DNA of 64,000 nucleotides from an uncultured Anaeroplasmataceae bacterium (lineage in GTDB: Bacteria > Bacillota_I > Bacilli_A > Acholeplasmatales > Anaeroplasmataceae). Under the pieces are notes generated by a model. It was not told where the DNA came from. It ran no database searches and saw only the letters and a program-made list of their open reading frames with translations. Of this stretch, positions 16,371 through 28,000 are shown piece after piece. The stretch lies in the NCBI GenBank assembly GCA_949840955.1, contig CATKXV010000001.1, positions 186,001 to 250,000 on the forward strand, read 5' to 3'. The position numbers and the translations under genes are program-made. Positions within the stretch are counted from its first letter, which is position 1. Every line of letters starts with the position of its first letter.

Positions 16371-17545
16371 TACTTTAATTCCTTTAGGAAACTTGTTCCT
16401 ATATTCTGACTTTCTACCTGAAAGTTTTCAGCTATCGTTTGTCCTAGGTCGGCAAAGGTGCTTCTTGTTCCTAAATCTCCAAAGGCTAGGCTAGGGCTAT
16501 ATACGAGAATAGGAACATATTCTCTTGTATGATCTGTTCCTGTCCATGTTGGATCATTCCCATGATCAGCAGTTATCATTAGAAGATCGTCCTTTTTCAT
16601 CAGAGGTAAAAAGCTAGCCAAATCTTTATCAAATTCCTCTAAGCATTCCTTATATCCCTGTGGATCTCTTCTATGACCATATAATGCATCAAAATCAACT
16701 AAATTTAAAAAGCATAATCCAGTGAAATCCTTTTTAGCAATCTCATTTAAGGTTTCCATTCCATGATGATTTGAAACGGTTTTATGAGCCTCTGTTATTC
16801 CACAGGTATTAAATATATCATTAATCTTTCCAATAGAAATAACATCATATTTGGCCTGTTTTAAAGCATCAAGCGTTGTTTCATGAGCTGGGGATAAGGC
16901 ATAATCATGACGATTTGGTGTACGCTTAAAGGTATCTGCTGTTTCACCAACAAACGGTCTTGCGATAATCCGACCTACCTTATATTTTTCATCTAAGCAG
17001 ATTTCTCTTGCTGTTGCACAGCAACGATAAAGCTCCTCTAATCCAAAATATTGCTCATGACAGGCAATTTGAAGTACACTATCTGCTGAGGTATAAACAA
17101 TCATAGCTCCAGTTCGAATGTGCTCTTCTCCCAATTCCTTTAATATTTCAGTACCACTTGCAGCCTTATTTCCGATAATTTTGTGGCCTGTTTTCTTTTC
17201 TAACAAATCAATAAGCTCCTTTGGGAAGCCTGTGTCTGTAAAGGTTTTAAAAGGCTTAGTAGTATGAATTCCTACCATTTCAAAATGACCTGTCATTGTA
17301 TCCTTTCCCGTAGATAGCTCATCTGCCCTTCCATAATATGCCTTTGGAGTAGATACTGCTGCTACTCCTGGAATTGGAGTTAAATTCCCATAGCCAAAGG
17401 CTTCTAATGTTGGAAGGGAAATCCCCCCTGTAGCCTCTGCAATATGCTTTATGGTATTTGCTCCATCATCTCCATATAAATGACTCAAAGGGGCTGTTCC
17501 ACAGCCTACAGAGTCCATTACAACTAAAAAAACACGTTTGTACAT
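16370..17545 (-). CDS. deoB: Phosphopentomutase
   Basis: 391 aa alkaline-phosphatase-superfamily enzyme interconverting (deoxy)ribose 1- and 5-phosphates in nucleoside salvage. Metal sites match Deo[10 protein letters not shown] and GDDGANT at the N-terminus, [19 protein letters not shown] near the C-terminus, and the phosphorylatable Thr in [18 protein letters not shown] lies 9 nt before the ATG. It begins 4 nt after the xerD stop; the same xerD-deoB neighbourhood occurs in B. subtilis. Confidence 0.97.
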   Translation of the reverse strand: MYKRVFLVVMDSVGCGTAPLSHLYGDDGANTIKHIAEATGGISLPTLEAFGYGNLTPIPGVAAVSTPKAYYGRADELSTGKDTMTGHFEMVGIHTTKPFKTFTDTGFPKELIDLLEKKTGHKIIGNKAASGTEILKELGEEHIRTGAMIVYTSADSVLQIACHEQYFGLEELYRCCATAREICLDEKYKVGRIIARPFVGETADTFKRTPNRHDYALSPAHETTLDALKQAKYDVISIGKINDIFNTCGITEAHKTVSNHHGMETLNEIAKKDFTGLCFLNLVDFDALYGHRRDPQGYKECLEEFDKDLASFLPLMKKDDLLMITADHGNDPTWTGTDHTREYVPILVYSPSLAFGDLGTRSTFADLGQTIAENFQVESQNIGTSFLKELK

Positions 17546-17549
17546 TCTT

Positions 17550-18485
17550 TTATTCTCCTTCTTTTTTATTTTTTATAGCTAAGGGATGTGTATGTTCATA
17601 CATTTCCTTTAGCCTCAAACGATCAATATGTGTATAGATTTGAGTGGTCGATATATCCTCATGCCCTAAAAGCTCTTGAACAATTCTTAAATCGGTTCCA
17701 CCCTCCAATAGATGTGTTGCAAAGCTATGTCGAATTGTATGAGGAGAAATCTCCTTAACAATCCCATTTTCCTTTGCCAGTTTTACAATATATTTATATA
17801 AGGCCTGTCTTGAAATTGGATTTCCCTGATAATTATAAAATAAGGTATTTCCAGGCTTCTTTGATAAAAACGGTCTTCCTTTTTCAATATAATTTCTTAA
17901 AGCCATAATGGCCATATCACCTAGGGGAACCATGCGCTCCTTATTTCCTTTTCCAATAACAACAATATACTTTTCTCTTAAATGAATATCAGCAGTAGAT
18001 AAATTTACAAGCTCACTGATACGTAATCCAGAAGCATACAGCGTTTCAATCATTGCCTTATTTCTAAGCCCTAAAGGTGTATCAACCTCAATGGATTCAA
18101 TCATCCTTGAAATTTCTTCCTTACTCAAAACAACAGGGAGAGGCTTAGAGGCTTTGGGTAAATCAATGAATTTTGCTGGATCTACATCCGAAATTTTTTC
18201 AGAAAATAGAAATTTATGAAATTCCTTGATGGCTATAATTTTTCTAGATATGGTTTGCTTAGAAAAATCTGCCCGCTTTAAAGAGCCAATATATTTTTGG
18301 ATATGCTGCTCTGTAACCATGGTAATATCCCGAATTTCCTGATACTTTACTAGGAACTCACCATAAAGCTCTAAATCGGTCATATAGGCAGCAATCGTGT
18401 TTTGACTCAACCGTTTATCAGTTTGTAAATGATATCGAAAATCTGAAAATTCATAAAACTGGATTTCTCTATCCTTCAACCTCAT
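17550..18485 (-). CDS. xerD: Tyrosine recombinase XerD
   Basis: 311 aa. The N-terminal SAM-like core-binding domain covers ~10-95 and the catalytic domain ~115-300. The catalytic residues are present: Arg in SGLRISEL, Lys in GKGNKER, HxxR in [11 protein letters not shown], His in [13 protein letters not shown], and the Tyr nucleophile in that same segment (QIYTHI). Its place before deoB is that of XerD (RipX) in Bacillus. It should act at the dif site 4 kb away. The ATG at 18485 lies inside the end of hemW and has AGGAGG very close upstream. Confidence 0.93.
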   Translation of the reverse strand: MRLKDREIQFYEFSDFRYHLQTDKRLSQNTIAAYMTDLELYGEFLVKYQEIRDITMVTEQHIQKYIGSLKRADFSKQTISRKIIAIKEFHKFLFSEKISDVDPAKFIDLPKASKPLPVVLSKEEISRMIESIEVDTPLGLRNKAMIETLYASGLRISELVNLSTADIHLREKYIVVIGKGNKERMVPLGDMAIMALRNYIEKGRPFLSKKPGNTLFYNYQGNPISRQALYKYIVKLAKENGIVKEISPHTIRHSFATHLLEGGTDLRIVQELLGHEDISTTQIYTHIDRLRLKEMYEHTHPLAIKNKKEGE

Positions 18486-19596
18486 CACCTCCTACAAAGG
18501 CTTCAAAGACAAGATTCCCTAGCCATATTTTATCCCTTTTTATTCGAATGAAGCCGTTTTTTTCCTCCAATAACCCATTTTTAAATAAGGAAACTAGGTC
18601 AAAATCGTCTTTTGGATATGTTTGAAATCGATGATAATAGCTTTTTATGGAAATACCAGAAAGCTTTCTTAGACCAAGCATCATAAATTCTTGTTTTGAT
18701 TCTCTTAAAGAAATTGGCTCAATTTCTACCTCTTTTGCATAATATTTCTTTAGCGAAAGAGGATGAGTAAACCTTTTTTGATGATGATAGCCACAGGCTC
18801 CAGCGCCAAAGCCAATATATTCCTCACAATTCCAGTAGCCTAGATTATGTATGGATTCAAAGCCTGCCTTAGAATAATTACTTATTTCATAATGGGTATA
18901 CTTCTTCTTTTTTAGCCTTTTCGTTACATATTGAGCCATGTCAACAACAGAATCATCATCAGGAATATGAATTTGATTCTGTTTTAATTGATAAGCAAGG
19001 ATTGTATTTTCTTCTACAATCAGGCTATAGTAGGAGATGTGAGGAACCCTCAGCTTTAAAACTTTTTTCACATCTGCTTTTACATCCTTCAGCGTCTGAT
19101 GAGGAATTCCATACATCATATCCATATTGATATTAGAAATACCTTCCTTTCTTAGCAAGGAAACAGCTTCAATTACCATCTGTTCGGTATGCTTTCGTCT
19201 GATTTCTTTTAACAGGCTTGCTTGAAATGTTTGTACACCCATACTTATTCTTTCTATATGATATTTCTTAAATAGATGTACCTGAGAGGCTGTTAAAAGC
19301 TCTGGATTAATCTCGATGGTATTTTCCTTAGCTTGCTTTAAAAATGGCTCTAAGGCCTGAAATAGTCGTTCTAATTGTAGTAAGGATAAAGCATTGGGCG
19401 TTCCTCCTCCAATATAGACACTTTGTGTTTTTTTTGACCAATCCTTAAACCAGTCCTGCTCCTTCATCTCTGTAATTTCTTGAATGAGCTTATCCATATA
19501 GATTTCCTTGGTTTCTTCCTTTGCGATTTGCTTTGGAAAATCACAATAGGAGCAAATCGAATTACAAAAGGGAATATGAACATAGATTCCATTCAT
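18469..19596 (-). CDS. hemW: Radical SAM protein HemW (coproporphyrinogen oxidase-like)
   Basis: 375 aa. The cluster motif CNSICSYCDF (CxxxCxxC) lies at residues 11-18, in the HemW context IYVHIPFCxxxCxYCDF, followed by VYIGGGTPNAL. HemW is a heme chaperone and not a true HemN. The C-terminal HemN-type domain is present (LGLRKLSGI). The ATG overlaps the amidohydrolase stop (ATGA) and the end overlaps xerD by 17 nt, so the operon is tightly packed. No other heme genes are nearby. Confidence 0.93.
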   Translation of the reverse strand: MNGIYVHIPFCNSICSYCDFPKQIAKEETKEIYMDKLIQEITEMKEQDWFKDWSKKTQSVYIGGGTPNALSLLQLERLFQALEPFLKQAKENTIEINPELLTASQVHLFKKYHIERISMGVQTFQASLLKEIRRKHTEQMVIEAVSLLRKEGISNINMDMMYGIPHQTLKDVKADVKKVLKLRVPHISYYSLIVEENTILAYQLKQNQIHIPDDDSVVDMAQYVTKRLKKKKYTHYEISNYSKAGFESIHNLGYWNCEEYIGFGAGACGYHHQKRFTHPLSLKKYYAKEVEIEPISLRESKQEFMMLGLRKLSGISIKSYYHRFQTYPKDDFDLVSLFKNGLLEEKNGFIRIKRDKIWLGNLVFEAFVGGDEVEG

Positions 19597-20507
19597 TGAA
19601 GCAAATCTCCAAATAATCGTTTTGCATTTTTATATAGAATTTGTTCTTTTTCCTCTTGTGTAAATTGTTGGCTATCCTCTATATAGCTATAGGCTTCCTT
19701 GTAGGAGCAATAATTCATTGCGTTAGGAAAATCACTTCCCCATAATATTTTTTCTATTCCCATAACATCTATTGCTTTTCTTATATAGGCTTGTGCTTCA
19801 TAAAAAGGATAAGGCTCCTTTGTATTATTGGGAAGACTTGCAAGATCAAAATAGACATTTTTAAAATTCAATTTCGCTAAATTTTCCTCTAATATTGCCA
19901 TTTGATTATGCTGAGGAGCTGTTAAATGACATATGATAAAAGTCATATTCGGATATTTTTTTATAGCCTGTGCTAAGGCCTCCACCTGATAGCAATTATT
20001 TCCAGGACGTCCGATATCAATAAAGAAAATGAGCTGATGCTGATTGGCCATTTCATAAACCTCATGCATGATTGGACCATCCAAATCTACAGTACAATGA
20101 TTGGCCATCAGTCCAGAACCATTAGATACTTCCATTTTAATCAGTTTTATTTTCAAATCTTCAAATAAATGCTTTATTATTTTGTCCTTATTTCTAAAAA
20201 ATGGATCATAGGTTCCAGCAGAAAGTATATTTTTTGGATATTGTAAGGAAGCCTCATAAGCATAAAGATTTTGAAAGCCTGCATAATTTCCCTGTAAAGC
20301 AATAGAAAATTCTACATTATGCTCCTTTTGTACTTGGATTAAGGTTTCAGGAGTAACTCCAAAATCTCCATATTGAGCTGGAAAAAGCTGAATTTCCTTT
20401 CCGCTTGCATAGATAGCTCTTCCGTTTCCTAAAGGTGCCAGCTCTCCTTCTGAGCCAATTCCACAGATTACTCTAATCAAATGAACATGAACATCGATTT
20501 TTTTCAT
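19593..20507 (-). CDS. Amidohydrolase family 2 TIM-barrel metal-dependent hydrolase
   Basis: 304 aa. An HVH metal motif is present at residues 7-9 (DVHVH), a central His in FIICHLTAPQ and the C-terminal Asp in ILWGSDFPNAMNY, the pattern of amidohydrolase-2/ACMSD-like enzymes. The substrate cannot be inferred. GAGGAGG precedes the ATG. First gene of the five-gene operon ending at 15195. Confidence 0.88.
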   Translation of the reverse strand: MKKIDVHVHLIRVICGIGSEGELAPLGNGRAIYASGKEIQLFPAQYGDFGVTPETLIQVQKEHNVEFSIALQGNYAGFQNLYAYEASLQYPKNILSAGTYDPFFRNKDKIIKHLFEDLKIKLIKMEVSNGSGLMANHCTVDLDGPIMHEVYEMANQHQLIFFIDIGRPGNNCYQVEALAQAIKKYPNMTFIICHLTAPQHNQMAILEENLAKLNFKNVYFDLASLPNNTKEPYPFYEAQAYIRKAIDVMGIEKILWGSDFPNAMNYCSYKEAYSYIEDSQQFTQEEKEQILYKNAKRLFGDLLQ

Positions 20508-20559
20508 GGCTATTCCTCCTCATCCAAAGAATTTTTTACAGTCATTTTTCCCTTTTTTA

Positions 20560-20565
20560 ATTATA
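20560..20565 (-). promoter_or_regulatory. Extended -10 promoter of the amidohydrolase-adh operon
   Basis: Reading leftward, TGGTATAAT is an extended -10 box about 52 nt before the amidohydrolase start. No clear -35 box is seen. Confidence 0.45.
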
Positions 20566-20632
20566 CCATAAAATGAAATGATTGAGTAGGTATATTTTTT
20601 ATGAAAAAATGCAAGAAAAACAGGATAATTTC

Positions 20633-20661
20633 TTTACAAATTCTCTTTTTTTGAATATAAT
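20633..20661 (+). promoter_or_regulatory. Promoter of mscL
   Basis: TTTACA (20633-20638) and TATAAT (20656-20661) are separated by 17 nt, 24 nt before the ATG. Confidence 0.75.
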
Positions 20662-20685
20662 TAAGGCATATTATGGAGGAAAAAC

Positions 20686-21285
20686 ATGAAAAAGTTAGTA
20701 CAAGAATTTAAAGCATTTATAACTCGTGGGAATGTTTTAGATATGGCTGTTGGTGTCATTGTAGGAGGAGCATTTAACACAATTGTGACTACATTGAATA
20801 AAAATATCCTTATGCCAGTTGTCAATTGGGCATTATCTCATATTCCTGGAATGTCTTCTGGACTATATACGATTTTACCTGATTCAATAAAGGTTCCAGA
20901 AGGAACTGCAAATGCAATTGCAGGACCTGATGGAAATTTTTATAAGGTTCTAAACTATATTGACTGGAGTGCTTTTATTGAAGCAATATTAAATTTCTTC
21001 TTTATAGCTTTAACCTTATTTGTTATTCTTAAGGTATTTTCTGCAATCAGTGCTAAACGTAAGGCCTTTGAAGAGGAAATGAGAAAAAAGAAAGAGGCTG
21101 AAGCTCAAGAGGCTGTTCTAGAAGCCGTAGAGGAAATTGCTGAGGCTATCCCTACCCCTGAGCCTGTAGAGCCTGAAAAGGATCCTGTAGTTCTTCTTCT
21201 TGAGGAAATTCGAGATAGCCTAAAGCAAAAAGAGGAAAAGCCAAAGGCTAAAACAACCAAATCAAAAAAGACTACAGAAGAATAA
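20686..21285 (+). CDS. mscL: Large-conductance mechanosensitive channel MscL
   Basis: 199 aa, longer than the usual 120-150. The N-terminal amphipathic helix and TM1 are canonical (FKAFITRGNVLDMAVGVIVGGAF), and TM2 is AFIEAILNFFFIALTLFVILKVF. The external loop is long (SHIPGMSSGL...GPDGNFY). After TM2 there is an extra ~60-residue acidic then lysine-rich tail, ending in KAKTTKSKKTTEE. It opens on osmotic downshock. It has its own promoter and terminator. Confidence 0.96.
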   Translation: MKKLVQEFKAFITRGNVLDMAVGVIVGGAFNTIVTTLNKNILMPVVNWALSHIPGMSSGLYTILPDSIKVPEGTANAIAGPDGNFYKVLNYIDWSAFIEAILNFFFIALTLFVILKVFSAISAKRKAFEEEMRKKKEAEAQEAVLEAVEEIAEAIPTPEPVEPEKDPVVLLLEEIRDSLKQKEEKPKAKTTKSKKTTEE

Positions 21286-21297
21286 AAGATCACTATA

Positions 21298-21327
21298 AAT
21301 CATCCTATGATAGGGTGATTTTTTATT
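21298..21327 (+). terminator. Terminator of mscL
   Basis: AATCATCCTAT / ATAGGGTGATT hairpin (G-T pairs allowed) followed by six T residues. Confidence 0.85.
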
Positions 21328-21387
21328 TTATTTATACACCTTATAAAGTAAAGGTGTTTCTTAAGAAAGGCTCCTATTTTGCTTCGT

Positions 21388-21420
21388 ATAAAGAAAAATC
21401 CAACTCTTTCAAGTTGGATT
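21388..21420 (-). terminator. Terminator downstream of the RhuM fragment
   Basis: Reading leftward, AATCCAACT and AGTTGGATT pair, followed by TTTTTC. It lies about 45 nt past the stop. Confidence 0.7.
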
Positions 21421-21462
21421 AGCAAACTGTTGATAAAGTCGAATTTGCTATTTTTTTATTTA

Positions 21463-21852
21463 TTAGCATTTTAATCTGTCATCATCCATTGCAAATCCCT
21501 TGATGAGATATTCCTTCAAAATTTGATTCGCCCATATTCTAAATTGAGTTCCTCGTTTAGACTTAACACGGTATCCTACAGAAATAATGACATCAAGATT
21601 ATAATGCTCTATTAGCCTCTTTACTGTTCTCTGTCCTTCAATTTGAACTATTGCAAAATTTGCAACAGTTGCTTCTCGCATCAATTCACCTTCTGCAAAT
21701 ATATTTTTTATATGCTTAGAAATTACAGATTTATCGTGCTCAAAAAGTTCACTAATTTGGTCTAAATTAAGCCAAACCGTTTCGTTATTCAAATTGACAT
21801 TTAGTTTTACTAAACCATCCTCACTTATGTAAATCACAATATCATTTTTCAT
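21463..21852 (-). pseudogene. Truncated RhuM-family protein
   Basis: 129 aa. The sequence matches the N-terminal part of RhuM/virulence-associated proteins: VWLNLDQISELFEHDKSVIS, EGELMREATVANFAIVQIEG, HYNLDVIISVGYRVKSKRGT and FRIWANQILKEYLIKGFAM. Full-length members are about 330 aa and continue after the (D)DERLK motif; here the frame stops at DDDRLKC. This is therefore a C-terminally truncated remnant, although the start and domain are intact and it could still be expressed. RhuM genes are typically carried on mobile or phage-like DNA; no other mobile genes are nearby. Confidence 0.75.
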
Positions 21853-21950
21853 TTTGAATTCTCCTCATATTATCATACAGATTATAACATTATGTTACTA
21901 CAAAATTCTACTCCTTGGAAATTTAATTTTCTTATTCCTCATAACACCAC

Positions 21951-21984
21951 TTAAAAAAGGCCCAGTTCCGTATAGGACTGAGCC
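21951..21984 (-). terminator. Terminator of the giant lipoprotein operon
   Basis: Reading leftward, GGCTCAGTCC pairs with GGAACTGGGCC and six T residues follow, about 50 nt past the stop at 22037. Confidence 0.85.
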
Positions 21985-22036
21985 TTCATAAAATTATTGT
22001 TTTTTTTGTATTACTTACAATAAATTAGAATGGTTT

Positions 22037-25000
22037 TTATTGTAAGAATAGGGCATAAAGCAGTGTACCTGTTGTATCCTTAGACAAGGTATGAGATCCA
22101 GCAGATAACTGGATGACAAGAATACCTGTTGAATCTACGGTATAGGATTTCCCATCTACTTTAATCTTTTTCCCAGCAGTAACATGTAGAGTTAATGTTC
22201 TAGCAATGTCTGTTTGGAATGTAACACTGGTTGAGGATTCCATCTTTAGGCCTTGAGCATAAGAGGTTCCTCCTATGGTTGCAGATGTTTTTCCATAGTT
22301 TCCTGATACACTGACAGATGGATCAGAAGGTGCCCCCGCAAAAGTACACTCTATTCTTGTATTCAAAAGCTCATCATATTTTGCTTTTGCGGCAGTTAAG
22401 ACATCGTAATTGGTTACTTTTGCTTTTTCCTCTGAATTTAAGGTAGCATACATAGCTTCTGCCTCATCAATTAAAGTCTTAGAATCTATTGTAACGGTTC
22501 CAATGGATTGGATCATCTTCATTACTAGAGAAACTCTTATATTAGAAATTTGATCTGCATTCGATACCTTTGCTTTCTCAGCTGCGGATAAAGCATCATA
22601 GGCAGCTAGTACCTCTTTCATAGATTGTGTACTATTGAGATCTACATTAGCTATCAGCTGTACAACATTTTCTACTACAAGTAAAGCATTTAATTCCTTT
22701 TCAGCATCAAGAAGCTTTTGTAGATTTGTTATTTGAGCCTTTTCTGCTGCACCTAAAGCATCATATTCAGCTCTTGCAGCTAAAATTGCATCCTTTTGCT
22801 CGATGGTAACTGGAGTTACAATTGCATTAATCTTATTGATACATGAGGTAATCGCATAGCTCTTAAATGCTGACTCAGCGTTAAGTAGTGTTTGATAATT
22901 CTCAATTTGTACAGTTGCATCCTCTTTTATAAGCTGATTATAGGCTGTTCTAGCCGCCATTATGGCAGATCCACTGGATTCAGTAACTGTACCAATTTGT
23001 TGAATTAGGCTGGTAACTTTTTCTTTTCCCAAGGTGATGTATTTTTGCCATGCTGTAGTAACGGTTGAATATGGAACTGTTACCTTAGCTTTATTTTCAG
23101 CACTTAATAAGCTATAGGCTGTTTTAGCTGCTACAATTGCTTGATAGCAGGTGCTGTTATATTCTATTGCTGCTGGAATTTTTTTAGCCTTCGCATCATA
23201 ATCTGCGATTTGCTCAGCTCCATCATCATGCTCTTGAATGGTTATCGAATTGATTGTCATATCCTTAAAGGTTCCTGGCGTTACGGTATTACTAACTCCT
23301 GGCTGGAAATTTTGAGATTGACAGATATAGGTTCCGGCCTTTAAGATTACAGTACCGCCTCCTGTTAGCATACATTCTCCTGCCTCATTTACAAGTACAC
23401 CCTCTGCTGTACCATAGCTTACGCTAACCTCAGCAGATTTACTTAAGGTAAAGGCATAGACTGTTTTACTGATTTTTCCAGGATTTAAAGTAGTTGGATA
23501 GGTGTCTACACGTACTGGAGTAACACTGCTTGGAAGAACAGAAATGTATTTCATTTCAACATCCTTCATAGAAATGTTTTGAGCTTTTCTTACACCCGTG
23601 AAGGCATAAATTGCTTTTCTTGCTTCTGTGATATTGGTTTGAAGCACATAATCTCCATTTGGAATATAGGATAAGGTAGCATTTGTATCAAAATCACTAT
23701 AGGTATTAGAGGTTGGAACCTTCTGATTTTTATCCTTTACAATGGTTCCACCCATCTCATTAATACAGCTTGAGAAGGAATCATTATAGCTCTTGATTGC
23801 TCCACTATCAACACGATGAGGACTCTTTACCATATAGAATAAGTTATATTCAGAGAAAATATAGGCATTGGCTCTTGTATTCATCGCAAAATCAGTTTGA
23901 CCCTCAAATACATTATTATACATATGGATATTGGCTGTACGAGATAATGGACCTCTTGCCTTACATAGCTTCCAATAGTTATGATGATAGGTTAAATTAT
24001 ATTGAATATTACTATCACTTGCACCAACTAAATTTGTCTTATGACAGCCCTCAAAATAATTATAGCTACAGGTTAGGTATTGACCTCTCTTGAAATCACA
24101 TGAGCCATCTCCCTCAGCCTTATCACTTTCTGCTGGTCCAGAAATGGATGGACAATAGAATTCATTGTTATGAATCCAGCATCTTTCAACACTTGCTGTT
24201 AGGGTACTTCCCTCCTGTACACCCTCCATACCAATGGCATCCTCAGGTGTATTAATGAATTTTAGGTTACGAACCTCAAAGCTTTTACCAAGCTCTGGAC
24301 CAGAGCTTTCAGCCATAAAGTGGAAGCCCCAGCCATCAATCGTGGCATCCTCTCCTACACCCTCTATGGTGATATCCTTACCAGATTTCATACGAGCCAT
24401 ATGTCCGTTATCTTTTGGAGTTCCACCCCAATCTAGGGAGTTAAATACGGTTAAGCCATTGATGAGTGGTGTACTGCTTGCTGCAAAGGAGGCTTGCTTA
24501 TATAAGCCACTATCGGATACACATCCAACAAAACGAATAACAAGCGGTATATTATCCTCGGCAAGCAATCGTAGTATGCCTTGGTTTGTATTGGCCTTAC
24601 CACCTTTAGCAGTTAAGCCTCCACCCACATCAGCACCTACGGAATTTAAAATATTTCCAATACCCACAACGGTAGTTCCCTTATGTGTAAGAGAAATTGT
24701 ATTTTTATTCTGATCGGTTACCCAAAGAACGATAGCATTTTCCTTTAATGCACCTGTATCATCGTATGCACCAACTCCTGCGGTATAATTGAAATGAGCA
24801 TATCCAGAGCGATCATATTCACCAACAACAAAGGTACAGCTAGAGCCCTTGGCTGTCTCATCATCCTTCGGATAAACAATAGCCTCATAGCTTCCAGCAG
24901 GAATGCCTAGAATATCTGCACGTAATACTCCATTTTCCATAGAACGAATATAAACATATTTATCATCTAGTACCTTAGGAGTAGAATTGTTTGAATTTCT

Positions 25001-28000
25001 TAAGGTAATGGTATACCCATTAGCTCCTGTGTATGGTCTAAAGGTGATGTATGCACCCTCAACCTGACCTACAGCACGAATTAGCTCTACAGCTCCTCGA
25101 TCAACAATTTGACCAGGACCAGCCTCAATATAATCTGAAGCCTCTGGATCCTTTTCCCATTTCGCATAAAGAATTGTATCCTTTTCAATAGGTAAATTGA
25201 AATCAAATTCTGTTAAATAGGTATTATCCTTATACCAGCCTGCAAAGATAAAGTTTGGCTTGGTAGGTGTATCTAGATTTGGAAGCTTAGATCCCTTCTT
25301 CAGCTCAAGAGGATCCATATTTGTATTTTCAAAGGTTACATAGACTGGCTTTTCCTCCCATTTGGCATAGATGGTGATGTTGTTCATAATTGGCTTTGTG
25401 AAATCATGCACCACTGTACACTCTGGGTCATCATACCAATCAATGAAGAAATAGCCTTCCTTGACTGGATCATTTGGAGCGGCAACCTTAAAGCCCTCAT
25501 TGACATCCTTAGATGGAATTACAGTACCTCCATTGGTTTCATAGGTTACTGTATATATTTTTAAGCTTGGATCAATAGGCTTTTCCTCCCATTTTGCATA
25601 TAAGGTAATATCCTGTTCTAGCTTTGTATTAAAATCAAATGGGGTTTGACATGTGCTATCTATGTACCAGCCCTTAAAGATATATCCGTCCTTAACTGGA
25701 GCTTCTGGCTCAGTAACAGTCTGCCATTTTGCAAGAATCACATCCTGAATATTAGAGCCATTGGCTGTATTGAAATGAACTGCTATTTCTACAACCTGAT
25801 TGTATTCATATAGGGTGAAAACCGTTATTTTTAAAGAATTCTGTGTTTTTAAACGATATACACCAGCCTCGAGCCCTTCTACAAGAGCACTAAAGCTACC
25901 CTTTGGTACGGCTGTACCTAATTCTTTAATCAATACTTCTTTTCCATCGATTACCTGATATAAGGTAACAACAGTGTTAGATGTCGTTGAACCACCTGTA
26001 CCAACAATTTTTACACTATTGCTAAATTTTCCTGTTACGGTAAAGTAAATATCCTTTCCTTGAGAATTTAGCATAGCAGCCTCTGATTTTGCACCAGTGG
26101 ATACCTTAAATTGACCAATTTCAAAATCAGCAGTTGTTTTGCCTGCAGAATCCTTTGGTGCTTTAGAGTTAAATTCACTAAATGGGAATTTAATTTCTAA
26201 ATCCTCTTCTGTCTGGTTTTTCTCCCAGCATGCATAAATTGTTGTATTAGAGGTAATAAGATCTGTCTCAAAGTTCCAAGGTGTTGTTCCATCCTTATCC
26301 TTAAACCACCCTAGGAAGGTGTGATTTGCTTTAATAGGATCTGCTGGCTTTACAGCTGTTCCATTAGCTGTTACTTTTTGATTATCGACCTTGCTTCCTG
26401 CTTGAGTATCAAAGGTTACGATATAGGTTGCCACAGTCCATTTTGCATATAAGGTTGTATCCTCTGTAATGACATCCTGATCAAAATTGAATTTTTCAGT
26501 CAAGTCACCATTTTCATCCTTAAACCAGCCTAAGAAGGTATAGCCTTCTCTTACTGGATCTGCTGGTTTTGAAATTTTACTACCAGAAGCAACGTTTTCT
26601 AAGGCAGGAACATCTGTACCACCCTTGGAGTTGAAGATAACTATAAAGGTATTTACCTCTGTAGATTGCTTTATCCATTTGGCATATAAATACATATTTT
26701 CTTCAATCTTGGTATTGATAAAGTCAAATTCATTATCAAAGCCTGCATCTCTATACCAGCCGACAAAAAGATACCCTTCTCTTGTTGGTGTCGTAGGTCG
26801 GATGGCAAAAGCTCCTGCTGGAACCTCCTGAGAAGGAACAATCGTACCACCATTGGATTCAAATTGTATTGTATATTTTTTTACATCCCATTTTGCATAT
26901 AAGGTTATGCTTTCTGTAATAACATCCTGATTGAAGTCAAATTTTTCTTTTAAGGTACCCTCGGTATCCTTAAACCAGCCTAAGAAGGTATAGCCTTCTC
27001 TTACTGGATCGGATGGCTTTGGAATCTTGCTTCCAATTGTAATATTTTCGTAGGAATCAACACTACTTCCACCCTTTGAATTGAAGATGACCTTAACCTT
27101 ATCCGTTTCAACAGGCTTAGCCTCCCATTTTGCATAAAGCGTGATGTCTGAGGTGATGACTGTGTTGATGAAATCAAATTCTTCTTTCAAGCCTTCATCC
27201 TTATACCAACCAATAAAGATAAATCCCGCTTGGGTTGGACTCTTTGGTCGGATGGCCTTTAGACCATGTGCAACCTCTAAAGAATCAACCTCAGTACCAC
27301 CATTGGATTCAAATTGTATTGTATACTTTTTTACATCCCATTTTGCATATAAGGTTATGCTTTCCTTTATCGTTTCAGTCACAAAATCAAAGGCTTCAAC
27401 CAATTCACCATCGGTATCCTTAAACCAGCCGACAAAGGTATAGCCCTCTCTAACTGGATCCGCAGGTCTAGCTATGGTAGAGCCTCCCAATACGCCATCT
27501 AAATCTGGAATATCAGATCCACCCTTTGAATTGAAGATAACCTTAAAACGATTTGCTTCTGTTGAGCTATCTGTCCATTTGGCATATAGGGTAATATCGG
27601 ATGAAATCGGTGTATTTACGAAATCAAAGGCATTCTCAAGCTCTGGTTCTTTATACCAGCCTGTAAAGATATACCCGTCCTTGGTTGGACTCGTTGGTCG
27701 ATTGGCCTTTCCGTTAGCCTCAACCAGCTGATTATTTACCTCAGTACCACCATTGGAATCAAAGGTTACTCTAAACCACTTGACTGTCCATTTGGCATAC
27801 AGGGTAATGTTTTTATAAAGTGCTTCCTTAAAATCCCATTCATTTTGGCAAGCCTCTTCCTTATACCAGCCTCCAAAGGATGCATTAGTTTTCTTAGGAT
27901 CAGTAGGCTTTTCTATGAGATTTCCTTCCTCAACAATCTGATTTGGAATGCTTCCAGCACCTTTTGTATCAAAGGAAACTGTGTATAGGTTATTCCATTT

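Noticed and set aside
24234-24713. 159-codon reading frame on the plus strand inside the giant lipoprotein gene
   Set aside because: It lies fully antisense to a well-supported gene, has no ribosome binding site and no recognisable motif. The same holds for the other plus-strand frames between 22 and 38.4 kb.
26400-27800. Regularly spaced DNA repeats that could suggest a CRISPR array
   Set aside because: They are in-frame codons of InlB protein repeats within one long gene; spacing is hundreds of bases and the 'spacers' are also repeated.
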